Positions 51,345 through 59,894 of a DNA stretch of 64,000 nucleotides are shown here, one piece after another. How positions within the stretch are numbered: the first letter of the stretch is position 1; the number at the start of each line of letters is the position of its first letter. This DNA is from G963666895 sp963666895 (GTDB lineage: Bacteria; Desulfobacterota; Desulfovibrionia; Desulfovibrionales; Desulfovibrionaceae), in contig CAXXNS010000010.1 in NCBI GenBank assembly GCA_963666895.2, positions 310,001 to 374,000 on the forward strand. The letters are read 5' to 3'. The notes under the pieces are model-generated. The model ran no database searches, was not told the origin of the DNA, and saw only the letters and a list, made by a program, of their open reading frames with translations. The position numbers and the translations under genes are program-made.

Positions 51345-51863
51345 ATGCTTCGCACCCTGACCACGATACTGGCCTGCACCCTGGCCCTGACCGTCCTCTT
51401 CGCCGCCTCGGCCTGCTCCAACCAGGGCCAGGAATCGGCCGCCGCGCCCCAGGAAACGGCCGCCAAGGACTACCCCCTGCTCGACCTCGACGGATACAAG
51501 GGCCTGATCCAGGACAGCGCGGGCAAAGTCCTGCTGGTCTGCATCTGGTCCGTGAACTGCCCGGCCTGCCAGCAGGAGCTGCCCGTGCTGGAGCAGCTGG
51601 CCGACAGCCACGACCCGGACAAGCTGCGCGTGGTCTACGCCTCCCTGGACCCGGCCTCCCAGACCATCAGCGACTTCTTCGGCGACTACCAGCCCCTGGC
51701 CGAGGTGATCCGCGTGGGCAACGACGTGGCCGCGTACACCGGCTCGGAATACATCCCCCGGCTCATCGTCTATTCCACCGCGGGCGAAGTCTCGTTCATC
51801 GACTCCGGGTTCTACCCGGCGGCCATGCTCGAAGCCCTGCTCAAGCGGGCCGGGCTGGAGTAG
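51345..51863 (+). CDS. Thioredoxin-fold lipoprotein (TlpA/ResA-like)
   Basis: 172 residues. The signal peptide ends in a lipobox (FAASAC, Cys25), so it is anchored in the periplasm. The redox motif CPAC lies in CIWSVNCPACQQELPVLEQL, followed by a thioredoxin-type core including IPRLIVYSTAGEV with the cis-Pro. It likely reduces disulfides of periplasmic targets such as apocytochromes; the partner is unknown. GGAGGTGAC sets the start at 51345. Confidence 0.8.
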   Translation: MLRTLTTILACTLALTVLFAASACSNQGQESAAAPQETAAKDYPLLDLDGYKGLIQDSAGKVLLVCIWSVNCPACQQELPVLEQLADSHDPDKLRVVYASLDPASQTISDFFGDYQPLAEVIRVGNDVAAYTGSEYIPRLIVYSTAGEVSFIDSGFYPAAMLEALLKRAGLE

Positions 51864-51865
51864 CC

Positions 51866-52348
51866 GTGGCCCCGTCCGCCCTTCTCCGCAAGGCCCGCAT
51901 CCAGGACGTCAGGGCCGTGCACGCCCTGCTCCTGGACAACCCTTCGGACGAAGGGCTGGTCCTGCCCCGGTCCCTGAACCAGATCTTTTCCCAGCTGCGG
52001 GACTTCTACGTGGTCTCGGACCCGGACACCCGGGAGGTGGTGGGCTGCTGCGCCCTGAACATCTTCTGGGACAACCTGGCCGAGCTGCGCTCCCTCAAGG
52101 TGCGCAAGGACAAGCGCGGCCTGGGCCTGGGCCGGGTGCTGGTGGAGGCCTGTTTGTCCGAGGCCGTGACCCTGGGCATCTACCGGGTGTTCGTCCTGAC
52201 CAACACGCCAAAATTCTTCGGCCATCTGGGCTTTTCCCTGACGCCCAAGGACGACCTGCCCCAGAAGGTCTGGGCCGACTGCATCAACTGTCCCAAGTTC
52301 CCGGACTGCGACGAGGTGCCCATGATCCTGAACATGGAGGACGCATGA
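51866..52348 (+). CDS. GNAT acetyltransferase, short N-acetylglutamate synthase type
   Basis: 160 residues. KARIQDVRAVHALLLDNPSDEG, LRSLKVRKDKRGLGLGRVLVEA (acetyl-CoA loop R-x2-G-x-G) and VFVLTNTPKFFGHLGF are typical of the short ArgA-like acetyltransferases found in place of classical ArgA in Desulfovibrio and Geobacter. It would form N-acetylglutamate for arginine synthesis. The Cys-rich tail (DCINCPKFPDCDE) also fits. GTG start with GGAG 5 nt upstream; its stop overlaps hpt. Confidence 0.75.
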   Translation: MAPSALLRKARIQDVRAVHALLLDNPSDEGLVLPRSLNQIFSQLRDFYVVSDPDTREVVGCCALNIFWDNLAELRSLKVRKDKRGLGLGRVLVEACLSEAVTLGIYRVFVLTNTPKFFGHLGFSLTPKDDLPQKVWADCINCPKFPDCDEVPMILNMEDA

Positions 52349-52899
52349 AGTCCTTGCATCCCGGCCACAAGCTCAACCTGCTGGTGTCGGGCGAGGATAT
52401 CCGGCGCAAGACCGCCGAGATGGCCAAGGAGCTTTCCGATCTCTATGCCGGCGAAGAGGTGGTCTGCATCTGCGTGCTCAAGGGCGCGTTTTTGTTTTTC
52501 GCCGACCTGGTGCGGCGCATGGACCCGCCCGTGACCGTGGACTTCGTGCGCCTGGCCAGCTACGGGGACCGCACCTCCCCGGGCGAGGAACTGGTCTTTT
52601 CCAAGGACATGGAGGAATCCATCCGCGGCCGCCACGCTCTCATCGTGGAGGACATTGTGGACACGGGACGCTCCATGGCCTATTTGAAAAACGTTTTCCA
52701 TGGACGTGGTCCGAAAAGTTTGAAAATTTGCGCGCTGGTTGATAAACAGGAGCGCAGGCAAGTGGACCTTGCCGTGGACTACTACGGATTCAACCTCACC
52801 GGGGAAGGCTTTCTCGTCGGATACGGCATGGACTGCGGTGAGCGCTACCGGGAGCTCGACGGGATTTACGAGTTGATCCGTTCCACAAAGACATCCTGA
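52345..52899 (+). CDS. hpt: Hypoxanthine phosphoribosyltransferase
   Basis: 184 residues. The PRPP-binding loop ALIVEDIVDTGRSM and the flexible-loop/purine region VLKGAFLFFADLVRRM with VDFVRLASYGD match bacterial Hpt. It salvages hypoxanthine (and guanine) to nucleotides. It starts within ATGA of the preceding acetyltransferase gene. A slightly lower-GC patch at 52680-52760 has no visible consequence. Confidence 0.92.
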   Translation: MKSLHPGHKLNLLVSGEDIRRKTAEMAKELSDLYAGEEVVCICVLKGAFLFFADLVRRMDPPVTVDFVRLASYGDRTSPGEELVFSKDMEESIRGRHALIVEDIVDTGRSMAYLKNVFHGRGPKSLKICALVDKQERRQVDLAVDYYGFNLTGEGFLVGYGMDCGERYRELDGIYELIRSTKTS

Positions 52900-52915
52900 C
52901 AAAAAGAGGAAGGCC

Positions 52916-54064
52916 ATGATCATCGGCTGCCCCAATTGCGACACCAAGTACAACCTGCCCGACGACAAGATTCCGCCCGAAGGGCGCAAGGTGAAGTGCT
53001 CCAAGTGCGGGCATGTGTTCGAAGCCACGCCTCCGCCACCCGTGGTCCCGGAAGAGGAGCTCGAAGTCCTGGCCGAGGAACCTGTCGAGGAGACCGTCGA
53101 GGAAACCTCCGACGTAGACGCCGCTTTTGACGAGGCCATGGCCGACCAGGACGCCGACCAGGATGAGGAAGGGTTCGAGGAGTCCGTGATCGAGGAGGAA
53201 GAGGAGCCCGAGGACATCGAGGACATCGATGCCGGCGGGGCCGACCTGGCCGGGGACGAGGACGAGAACCTGGCCGCGGTGTTCGACGAGGTGGACCAGG
53301 AGACCGCGCCCCTGGACGAAGAGGACTCCGGCGAAGAGGCCGGGGAAGACCTGGACTTCGAGCCTTCGGGCGAGGAGGAGGAAAGCCTCTTCCCCATGGA
53401 CGAGGACGACGGCCTGTCCCTGGACGGCGGCAAGAAGAAAAAGGGCAAGAAGAAAAAGAAGGGCAAGCGCGTCCTGCTGACCCTGTTCCTGTTCCTGCTG
53501 GTGGCCCTGGCCGCGGCCGTGGCGACCTTCAACATGGGCTTCTGGAACGAGAAGGATTTCATGAACGACCCGCCGCTGGTCGAGCTGCCCTTTGCCCTGC
53601 CCATCAAGGTGCCCTTCCTGCGCGGGCCGCAGGAGGCCGCTCCGGGCGAGCCGGGCGAGTCCCCCACCGAGAACATCAAGTACATTCAGCCCGTGGACTT
53701 CCGGCAGTACATCATCACCAACGAGAAGGCCGGGCCGGTGTTCGTGGTCGAGGGCAAGGCGCTCAACAAGTTCACCACGCCCAAGGAGCGCATCAAGGTC
53801 CGGGTGACCCTGTTCGACGGCCAGGGCCAGGTGCTGACCAGCCAGGAGCAGCTCTGCGGCAACACCCTGTCGCTCTTCCAGCTCCAGGTGCAGTCCGAGC
53901 CGGAGATCGTGGACGCGCTCAACTCCCAGGCCGGGATTTACGCCAACAACTCCTACATCAAGCCCGGCGAGACCACGCCCTTCATGCTCGTGTTCTTCAA
54001 TCCGCCCGAGGCCGTGGAGGAGTATCAGATCAAGATCGTGGACGCCCGCGACCCGGCCCAATAA
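52916..54064 (+). CDS. Zinc-ribbon membrane protein (MJ0042/DUF3426 type)
   Basis: 382 residues. It begins with a CPNCDTKYNLPDDKIPP ... CSKCGHVF zinc ribbon (MJ0042 class), followed by about 130 very acidic residues, a lysine-rich stop (KKKKGKKKKKGKR) and one membrane helix at about 184-206, and ends in a periplasmic DUF3426-like beta domain (VFVVEGKALNKFTTPKERI). The topology puts the zinc ribbon in the cytoplasm. The function of the family is unknown. A terminator follows at 54088. Confidence 0.8.
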   Translation: MIIGCPNCDTKYNLPDDKIPPEGRKVKCSKCGHVFEATPPPPVVPEEELEVLAEEPVEETVEETSDVDAAFDEAMADQDADQDEEGFEESVIEEEEEPEDIEDIDAGGADLAGDEDENLAAVFDEVDQETAPLDEEDSGEEAGEDLDFEPSGEEEESLFPMDEDDGLSLDGGKKKKGKKKKKGKRVLLTLFLFLLVALAAAVATFNMGFWNEKDFMNDPPLVELPFALPIKVPFLRGPQEAAPGEPGESPTENIKYIQPVDFRQYIITNEKAGPVFVVEGKALNKFTTPKERIKVRVTLFDGQGQVLTSQEQLCGNTLSLFQLQVQSEPEIVDALNSQAGIYANNSYIKPGETTPFMLVFFNPPEAVEEYQIKIVDARDPAQ

Positions 54065-54087
54065 TCAGGTCGTTGAAATTCCCATAC

Positions 54088-54120
54088 AAAGGTCCGCGCT
54101 TCGGCGCGGGCCTTTTTTTT
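54088..54120 (+). terminator. Rho-independent terminator
   Basis: AAAGGTCCGCGC, loop TTCG, GCGCGGGCCTTTTTTTT. It separates the DUF3426 gene from radA. Confidence 0.88.
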
Positions 54121-54177
54121 CGACCGGGCCATCCGGTTCACCTGGGCTTTGGGCCGCGTTTCAGCTATGTCCTGGTC

Positions 54178-55500
54178 ATGAAGACCCGCCAAATCCATAC
54201 CTGCTCGGCCTGCGGAGCCACGGCCCCGCGCTGGCAGGGCCAGTGCCCGGAATGCGGCGCCTGGAACACGCTTCAGGCCGCCGAGGTGCAGCGCACGGCC
54301 GGGCGCACCCGCACCGCTCCCGAACCCGGCACGGTCAGGCCCATGCGCCTGGAAGACATGGCCCCGGAAGAGTCCCAGGGCTCGCCCACCCACATCCCGG
54401 GCCTGGACGATTTGCTGGGCGGCGGCCTGGTGCCGGGATCGGCCGTGCTCCTGGGCGGGGAGCCGGGCATCGGCAAGTCCACCCTGCTCCTGCAGATGGC
54501 CGGAAAGCAGGCCGAGGCCGGGCGCAACACGGTCTACGTATCGGCCGAGGAGTCGGCCGGGCAGCTCAGGTCCCGGGCCGAGCGGTTGGGCATCCTGGGC
54601 CACGGACTCAACGCCCTGGCCACCACCAACGCGGACCACGCCGTGGCCCTGCTCCTGGAGCCCGAGCCCCCGGACCTGCTCATCGTGGACTCGGTGCAGA
54701 CCATGGCCTCCTCGGCCGTGGAGGGGTTGCCCGGCCAGGTCTCCCAGGTACGGGCCGTGGCCGCGGAGCTGGTGGAGACGGTCAAGCGCACCCGGGCCGC
54801 CCTGGTCCTGGTGGGCCACGTGACCAAGGACGGCCAGATCGCCGGGCCCAAACTCCTGGAGCACATGGTGGACACCGTGCTCTATCTGGAGGGCGACCGC
54901 CGCCGGTTCTCGCGCATTTTGCGCGTGCTCAAGAACCGCTACGGCCCCACGGACGAATTGCTGGTCCTGACCATGACCGGGGCGGGGCTGGAGGTGGTCA
55001 CGGACCCGGCCACATTCTTCCTGGGCGAGCGCGACGCCTCCCTGTCCGGCGCGGCCCTGGCCATGGCCCTGGACGGGCAGCGGCCGTTCGCCGTGGAGGT
55101 CCAGGCCCTGGCCGCCAAGTCGTTTCTGCCCGTGCCCCGGCGCACAGCCCTGGGGTTGGACTCCTCGCGGCTGCACCTGCTCTTGGCCGTGCTCGAGAAG
55201 CGGCTGGGAGTCGGCCTGTCCTCCTGGGACGTGCACGTCAAGGTGTCGGGAGGGTTGAGCCTCAAGGATCCGGGCCTGGACCTGGGCGTGGCCGCGGCCG
55301 TGCTGTCCTCGCTGTACGACAAGCCCCTGCCCGCGGACGCGGCCTTTTGGGGCGAGGTGGACCTGAACGGCCGCATCCGCCCGGCGCCCGGGCAGGAAAT
55401 CCGCAAGAAGCAGGCCGCCCGGCTGGGCTACGCCCCGTGCTTCGAGCCCGAGACCTGCCCCACGCTCCAGGACATGGTGCGTACGCTGTTCGGCAAATAA
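54178..55500 (+). CDS. radA: DNA repair protein RadA
   Basis: 440 residues, usual 450. N-terminal C4 zinc finger (CSACGATAPRWQGQCPEC), RecA-like ATPase with Walker A GGEPGIGKSTL and the RadA signature LKNRYGPTDE, and the C-terminal Lon-protease-like domain. It is a branch-migration helicase acting in recombinational repair. The ATG at 54178 begins the conserved part and lies beyond the terminator that precedes it. rsmG follows 12 nt downstream. Confidence 0.93.
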   Translation: MKTRQIHTCSACGATAPRWQGQCPECGAWNTLQAAEVQRTAGRTRTAPEPGTVRPMRLEDMAPEESQGSPTHIPGLDDLLGGGLVPGSAVLLGGEPGIGKSTLLLQMAGKQAEAGRNTVYVSAEESAGQLRSRAERLGILGHGLNALATTNADHAVALLLEPEPPDLLIVDSVQTMASSAVEGLPGQVSQVRAVAAELVETVKRTRAALVLVGHVTKDGQIAGPKLLEHMVDTVLYLEGDRRRFSRILRVLKNRYGPTDELLVLTMTGAGLEVVTDPATFFLGERDASLSGAALAMALDGQRPFAVEVQALAAKSFLPVPRRTALGLDSSRLHLLLAVLEKRLGVGLSSWDVHVKVSGGLSLKDPGLDLGVAAAVLSSLYDKPLPADAAFWGEVDLNGRIRPAPGQEIRKKQAARLGYAPCFEPETCPTLQDMVRTLFGK

Positions 55501-55512
55501 TGGAAGACCAGA

Positions 55513-56184
55513 TTGGAAGCGCAGCCCGGCAAACAGGACATCCTTGACGAGTGCTCCCGCGTGAAGCGGGAGGTGACCGAGGAGCAGGCGGACAAGCTGG
55601 CCCGCTACCTGGGCCTACTGGTCAAGTGGAACAGGACCGTGAACCTGGTCGGCCCGCACGACTGGCAGGACATCTTCCGGGACCTGGTGGTGGATTCCCT
55701 GTTTTTGGCCGAGTTCGTGAAGGGCATGGGGTTGGGGGACAACCCGCTCTGCCTGGACCTGGGCTCCGGGGCCGGGCTGCCCGGCATCCCCCTGCGCATC
55801 CTGTGGAGCCCGGGGGAATACTGGCTGACCGAGAAGCGGGGCAAGCGCGTCACCTTTTTGCGCACCGCCCTCAACGACCTGGACCTGCCCGGGGTGCGCG
55901 TGTTCCACGGCCCGGCCGAGGAAGCCCTGGAGCGGCTGGACCAGGCCGGAGCGGCCCGCACCGCGGACCTGACCGTGGCCCGCGCCTTCATGCCCTGGAA
56001 AAAACTGCTGGACTTCAGCCTGCCCCTGCTCAGGCCGGGCGCGGGACGCTGCCTGATCCTGGCCGCCGACCCGCCCCCGGACGAAACCGTGCTGCCCCGG
56101 CCCTGGCGGCTGGTGGAGGCGGCCTCCTACCCCGTGGGCAGGAAGACCCGCTATTTCTGGTCCTTCGCCCCGCAGCCGGAATGA
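55513..56184 (+). CDS. rsmG: 16S rRNA (guanine527-N7)-methyltransferase
   Basis: 223 residues, normal for RsmG/GidB. LGLLVKWNRTVNLVGP, the SAM loop CLDLGSGAGLPGIPLRI and EKRGKRVTFLRTALNDL are family signatures. It methylates N7 of G527 in 16S rRNA. A TTG start with GGAAGA 5 nt upstream is used; no in-frame ATG lies nearby. The stop codon abuts the opposing small gene. Confidence 0.9.
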   Translation: MEAQPGKQDILDECSRVKREVTEEQADKLARYLGLLVKWNRTVNLVGPHDWQDIFRDLVVDSLFLAEFVKGMGLGDNPLCLDLGSGAGLPGIPLRILWSPGEYWLTEKRGKRVTFLRTALNDLDLPGVRVFHGPAEEALERLDQAGAARTADLTVARAFMPWKKLLDFSLPLLRPGAGRCLILAADPPPDETVLPRPWRLVEAASYPVGRKTRYFWSFAPQPE

Positions 56185-56418
56185 CTACTGCGTGGTCTCG
56201 CTCCCACCGTCACCATTGCCTTCTCCTGGCGTGGTGACCGCGTTGGGGAAGATGAGCTTGGTGGCCCACTGGTCCGCCTTTTCGGCCAGGTCCATGAGCT
56301 TTTCCAAAAAGTCGAGAATCTCGCCCCGGCGGCTCTCCTCCCCGTTGCGGAACTCGAACTCCATGTCCCCGGAATCCATGAAATGCTCAAACCGGTCGAG
56401 ATAGTCGAAATCGAGCAC
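56185..56418 (-). CDS. Small acidic protein, function unknown
   Basis: 77 residues from a GTG with GAGGAGGCGAC in front. The sequence is acidic and helical (LDFDYLDRFEHFMDS, ILDFLEKLMDLAEKAD) with a Gly-rich tail. No family was recognised. The strong ribosome site supports expression; the nearby repeat at 56456 lies upstream. Confidence 0.6.
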   Translation of the reverse strand: MLDFDYLDRFEHFMDSGDMEFEFRNGEESRRGEILDFLEKLMDLAEKADQWATKLIFPNAVTTPGEGNGDGGSETTQ

Positions 56419-56455
56419 GTCGCCTCCTCATGTGATCATTCAAATCATTATTCAG

Positions 56456-56579
56456 CAGGCCGTTCAAAAACCGTCAGGGCAAGACGCGAAAAAAATTCAA
56501 GAACGACGCGTACTCTTCCGTACGCGAGTGTTTGAAGTTTTTGAAGCAACGCAGCCATGGCGGAAATTTCAACGGCCTG
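56456..56579. repeat. 124-bp imperfect palindrome, copy C (at rlmH 3' end)
   Basis: Outer arms CAGGCCGTT (56456-56464) and AACGGCCTG (56571-56579); inner hairpin CGCGTAC, loop TCTTCC, GTACGCG, flanked by TTCAA/TTGAA. It directly follows the rlmH stop codon. Same family as the copies at 40255 and 41538. Confidence 0.8.
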
Positions 56580-57047
56580 TCAGTCGTGGTGATAGGGAAG
56601 TCCTTTTAAAATTGAAGCCGCCCGGTAGATCTGTTCCATGAGCATGACCCGGACCAGCTCGTGGGGCCAGGTCATGGGCCCGAATCCAAGCGTGGCGTCG
56701 GCCCGCTGCCGCACCGCGTCCGACACGCCGTAGGGCCCGCCGATGACGAAGCAGGGCGTGCGGCCCGGGTCCTCGAACCAGGTCCGCAAATCCTTGGCCA
56801 ATTGCCGCGAGGTCCTGGCCTTGCCCCGCTCGTCCAGCAGAACCACGAAATCCTTGGGGGCCACTGCGGCCAGCAACGCCTCGCCCTCGGCCCGGACCCG
56901 ATCCGCTCCCTCGCCCCGGCCGTCCTTGACCTGGGCCTCGTCCAGCCGCACGTGCGGGGCCATGCGCTTGGCGTAATGGGCGAACCCGTCCTGGGCGAAC
57001 CCCTCCTTGAGCCTGCCCACGCAGACCAGCCGGGCCTTCCAGGTCAC
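56580..57047 (-). CDS. rlmH: 23S rRNA (pseudouridine1915-N3)-methyltransferase
   Basis: 155 residues, exactly the RlmH length. The SPOUT knot motifs LLDERGKARTSRQLAKDL, CFVIGGPYGVSD and the C-terminal MLMEQIYRAASILKGLPYHH are conserved. It methylates pseudouridine 1915 in 23S rRNA. A GTG start overlaps the preceding stop (GTGA). Confidence 0.92.
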   Translation of the reverse strand: MTWKARLVCVGRLKEGFAQDGFAHYAKRMAPHVRLDEAQVKDGRGEGADRVRAEGEALLAAVAPKDFVVLLDERGKARTSRQLAKDLRTWFEDPGRTPCFVIGGPYGVSDAVRQRADATLGFGPMTWPHELVRVMLMEQIYRAASILKGLPYHHD

Positions 57048-57739
57048 GCCGCGCCCCCGACCCGCTCCAGCCGGGCGGACAGCCTGCCGTTCTCCAGGTC
57101 CAGGCGCACGTACCCGCCGTGGGCCAGCATGCCCGGGTTGATGGCCAGGGTGGAGCCGACCATTTCCCGGCCCACGGACTCGTGGATGTGTCCGGTCAGG
57201 CAGATGTCGGGCTGGACCCGCTCCAAAAAGGCGCGCACCGACGGGCTGCCCACGTGGGTGTTGCCGCCCACCAGGTCCAGAACCGTGTCCACGGGCGGAT
57301 TGTGGATCACCGCCACCAACGCGGCGCTGTCCTTGCGTTGAGCCTGTATCTCGGGCTCCAGTTCGGCCAACCAAAGGCCAAGCTGATCGTCCGACACCTC
57401 GCTCGGGGTTCCGAAAGGGGTGAACGAGGACATTCCCAGGCCGAACATGCATATTTTGGCCTGGTCCGTACCCTCTGTCAGATTCAATATCCTACGGTGC
57501 AAGTTGCGGCCCTGGGCGCTGATCTCTTGGGACACGGCGTCCGTGTCCATGTTCCCGATCTGGGCCCAGATGTTGGGGTTGATCGTCCGGATGGCCTCGA
57601 GCACCCGCCTGGCCGCGTCCGGGCCGCCCCGGGTGGTCAGGTCCCCGGTGACGATGACCCCGGCCGCCCCGGCCAGGTCCGGGATGCTCCCCAGCATTCC
57701 GGTCTGTTCATGCACATCGCCGAACGCTATCCAGTACAT
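57044..57739 (-). CDS. Metallophosphoesterase
   Basis: 231 residues. Calcineurin-like motifs in order: FGDVHE, VTGDLTTRGG, QIGNMDTDA (a GNxD variant), VIHNPPVD and TGHIHES. It is a cytoplasmic phosphodiesterase or phosphatase of the YfcE/Icc-like group; the substrate is unknown. It starts the rlmH pair, overlapping rlmH by 4 nt. Confidence 0.82.
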   Translation of the reverse strand: MYWIAFGDVHEQTGMLGSIPDLAGAAGVIVTGDLTTRGGPDAARRVLEAIRTINPNIWAQIGNMDTDAVSQEISAQGRNLHRRILNLTEGTDQAKICMFGLGMSSFTPFGTPSEVSDDQLGLWLAELEPEIQAQRKDSAALVAVIHNPPVDTVLDLVGGNTHVGSPSVRAFLERVQPDICLTGHIHESVGREMVGSTLAINPGMLAHGGYVRLDLENGRLSARLERVGGAA

Positions 57740-57819
57740 GGGATTCCTCCGCTGTTCTTCACTTTATCCGGGAGGTAGCATAAACATGAAGCACAGAGGG
57801 CGCAACGGAGGGAGAATCC

Positions 57820-58413
57820 ATGTCCGCACAGGGACTCCAAGACAAGAAAACCCTCAGGGCCGGGCTGCTGGAAAAGCGCACGGCCTTGAGTTCGGACGAA
57901 GTGGCCAGAGCCAGCCGCTTGGCCGCGGCCCTGGTGCGGCAGTTGCTGCGCTGGCGCAGCGCCTCCTACGCCCTACTCTACTGGCCCGTGCGGGGCGAAA
58001 TCGACACCCGCACCCTGATGGCCGACCTCTGGAGCCGGGAGGCCGAGGTCTGGCTGCCCCGCTGCCGGCACGGCCAGCCCGGGGCCATGGACCTGGCCCG
58101 GTTGTCCAACGAGGACCAGCTGGTGCCCGGGGTCTTCGCCATTCCCGAGCCCGGGCCCGAGTGCCGCCTGGTCAAGGAACGGGTGGCCGACGTGGCCCTG
58201 ATCCCGGGCGTGGGCTTCGACCGCCGGGGCTTTCGCATCGGCTACGGCGGCGGGTACTACGACCGGCTCCTGGCCGACCCGGAATGGGACTCCTGCCTCA
58301 AGATCGGCCTGGCCCACGAATTCCAACTGCTGGATGAACTGCCCCACGACGACTGGGACCGACCCGTGAACCTGGTGGTCACGCCCGAAGCCGTGATTGG
58401 GGAGAAATCGTGA
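57820..58413 (+). CDS. 5-formyltetrahydrofolate cyclo-ligase
   Basis: 197 residues. The family motifs LLYWPVRGEIDTRTL, LIPGVGFDRRGFRIGYGGGYYDRLL (split here as GVGFDRRGFRIGYGGGYYD) and NLVVTPEAV are present. It converts 5-formyl-THF to 5,10-methenyl-THF with ATP. GGAGGGAGAATCC precedes the ATG. The stop overlaps the GTG start of the laccase-domain gene. Confidence 0.9.
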   Translation: MSAQGLQDKKTLRAGLLEKRTALSSDEVARASRLAAALVRQLLRWRSASYALLYWPVRGEIDTRTLMADLWSREAEVWLPRCRHGQPGAMDLARLSNEDQLVPGVFAIPEPGPECRLVKERVADVALIPGVGFDRRGFRIGYGGGYYDRLLADPEWDSCLKIGLAHEFQLLDELPHDDWDRPVNLVVTPEAVIGEKS

Positions 58414-59168
58414 GCGGAGTGGCCTTTTTCCCGTTCTCCTTTCCCGGCCCGGACGCGCTGGCCCAAAAGGTGGCCTGCGTGTTCACCTCCCGGCGCGGCG
58501 GCGTGAGCACCGGCCCGTTCAGCGCGGCCAACCTGTCGTTCGACGTGGGCGACCGGGATTCGGCCGTGCGCTCCAACCGTTCCCTCCTGGCCGACCGGCT
58601 GGGCACGGAAGCCTGGCTGGAGTGCAAGCAGGTCCACGCTACAACCATGCATTTCGACCCCCAGCCCATGGACAGGAATCTGCCGTCCGACCTGGAGGGC
58701 GACGGCCTGGCCACGGCCAGGCCCGGGCACGCCCTGGTGGTCAAGACCGCGGACTGCCAGCCCGTGTTGCTGGCCCACCAGTCCGGCAAATACGTGGCCG
58801 CCCTGCACGTAGGCTGGCGGGGCAACGTGGCCGGGTTCCCGGTGATCGGCGTGGAGCAATTCTGCAAGGAGTACGGCCTGGACCCGGCCGAGGTGCATGC
58901 GGTGCGCGGCCCGAGCCTGGGCCCGAAAAAGGCCGAGTTCACCAACTTTGACCAGGAATTCGGCCTGGGGTTCGTGGAGTACATGGACCCGGGCTCGGGA
59001 TGCGTGGACCTGTGGCGCCTGACCCGGGACCAGCTCATGCAGGCCGGGCTACGCCCCGACAACATCCACGGCATGGACCTGTGCACGGCCACCATGCACG
59101 ATACCTTTTTCTCCTACCGCCGCGACAACGTCACCGGCAGGCAGGCGGGCATCATCTGGATCAAATAA
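58410..59168 (+). CDS. pgeF: Laccase-domain (YfiH/PgeF-type) protein
   Basis: 252 residues. VFTSRRGGVSTGPFSAANLS, KQVHA, KTADCQPVLL and ALHVGWRG are the conserved copper/zinc and Cys-His motifs of the DUF152 laccase-domain family. Members act as purine nucleoside phosphorylases or remove wrongly added L-Ser from UDP-MurNAc (PgeF); which applies here cannot be told. A GTG start overlaps the preceding stop. The stop abuts that of the opposing DUF6125 gene. Confidence 0.85.
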   Translation: MSGVAFFPFSFPGPDALAQKVACVFTSRRGGVSTGPFSAANLSFDVGDRDSAVRSNRSLLADRLGTEAWLECKQVHATTMHFDPQPMDRNLPSDLEGDGLATARPGHALVVKTADCQPVLLAHQSGKYVAALHVGWRGNVAGFPVIGVEQFCKEYGLDPAEVHAVRGPSLGPKKAEFTNFDQEFGLGFVEYMDPGSGCVDLWRLTRDQLMQAGLRPDNIHGMDLCTATMHDTFFSYRRDNVTGRQAGIIWIK

Positions 59169-59894
59169 TCAGTCCAGCTCGAACCGCCACGCGCAGTACC
59201 ATTCTTCCGGATGGTCGTCCGGGGGGCACGCTATGCACGTGGTCTTGATGGCCGGGCTGATGGCCCGGGCGAACTCGGTGTATTCCACCACGCCCCCGGA
59301 CTTGCAGGGATAGTCGGGCAATCCTTTACGTTTCCTGGCGTCCTGCACCCTACAGCGCACCATGCGGAAGGTGAACCCGCGCTCGTCCTGTTCCACCACC
59401 TCCTGCTCGTTGATGCGCGCGTACAGCCGGTGCTCCAGGGCCTGTTTCAGCGCCTCCAGGGGCGCGTCCGGCAGGGGATGCAATGCCTTGATGCGGCTCG
59501 CCTCGTACGGCGAGAACACCTGCCAGCAGCCGTCGTTGACCCGCTTGGCCGCGGCCATGCCCGCAGCCTCGCCCTTGGACCCGCCCACCGCGTGCTCCAA
59601 CGCCTGGAACCACACCCCGTCCGCGGCCAGCCAGTTCACGGACACGGTCTTGAGCACCCCGGCCAGACCCTCCGGGCCCAGGGCCTCGAGCCGCGCGGCC
59701 AAGTCCGTATCCAGGGCCTTGGACAACCGCTTGAGAGCGATCTCCAGCCAGCGGTCCCCGGCCTCCTGCTCGGCACGCAGCGCCCCGTCCAGGCCCAGCT
59801 CCTGCACGGCCCCGGAAAACCACAGCCCGTAGTGGACCATGGTCCGGCGCATGCCGTCCAAGACTTCCCTTACCGTTTCTTGTGAATCAGACAT
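59169..59894 (-). CDS. DUF6125-type cytosolic protein
   Basis: 241 residues, no export signal. The C-terminal part holds cysteines in the order MVRCRVQDARKRKGLPDYPC, then TTCIACPPD and EWYCAWRF, with a YTEFARAISP segment; this is the DUF6125 pattern found in anaerobes, function unknown, possibly a metal or cofactor site. It overlaps the antiporter gene by 8 nt and is the last gene of the selD operon. Confidence 0.7.
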   Translation of the reverse strand: MSDSQETVREVLDGMRRTMVHYGLWFSGAVQELGLDGALRAEQEAGDRWLEIALKRLSKALDTDLAARLEALGPEGLAGVLKTVSVNWLAADGVWFQALEHAVGGSKGEAAGMAAAKRVNDGCWQVFSPYEASRIKALHPLPDAPLEALKQALEHRLYARINEQEVVEQDERGFTFRMVRCRVQDARKRKGLPDYPCKSGGVVEYTEFARAISPAIKTTCIACPPDDHPEEWYCAWRFELD

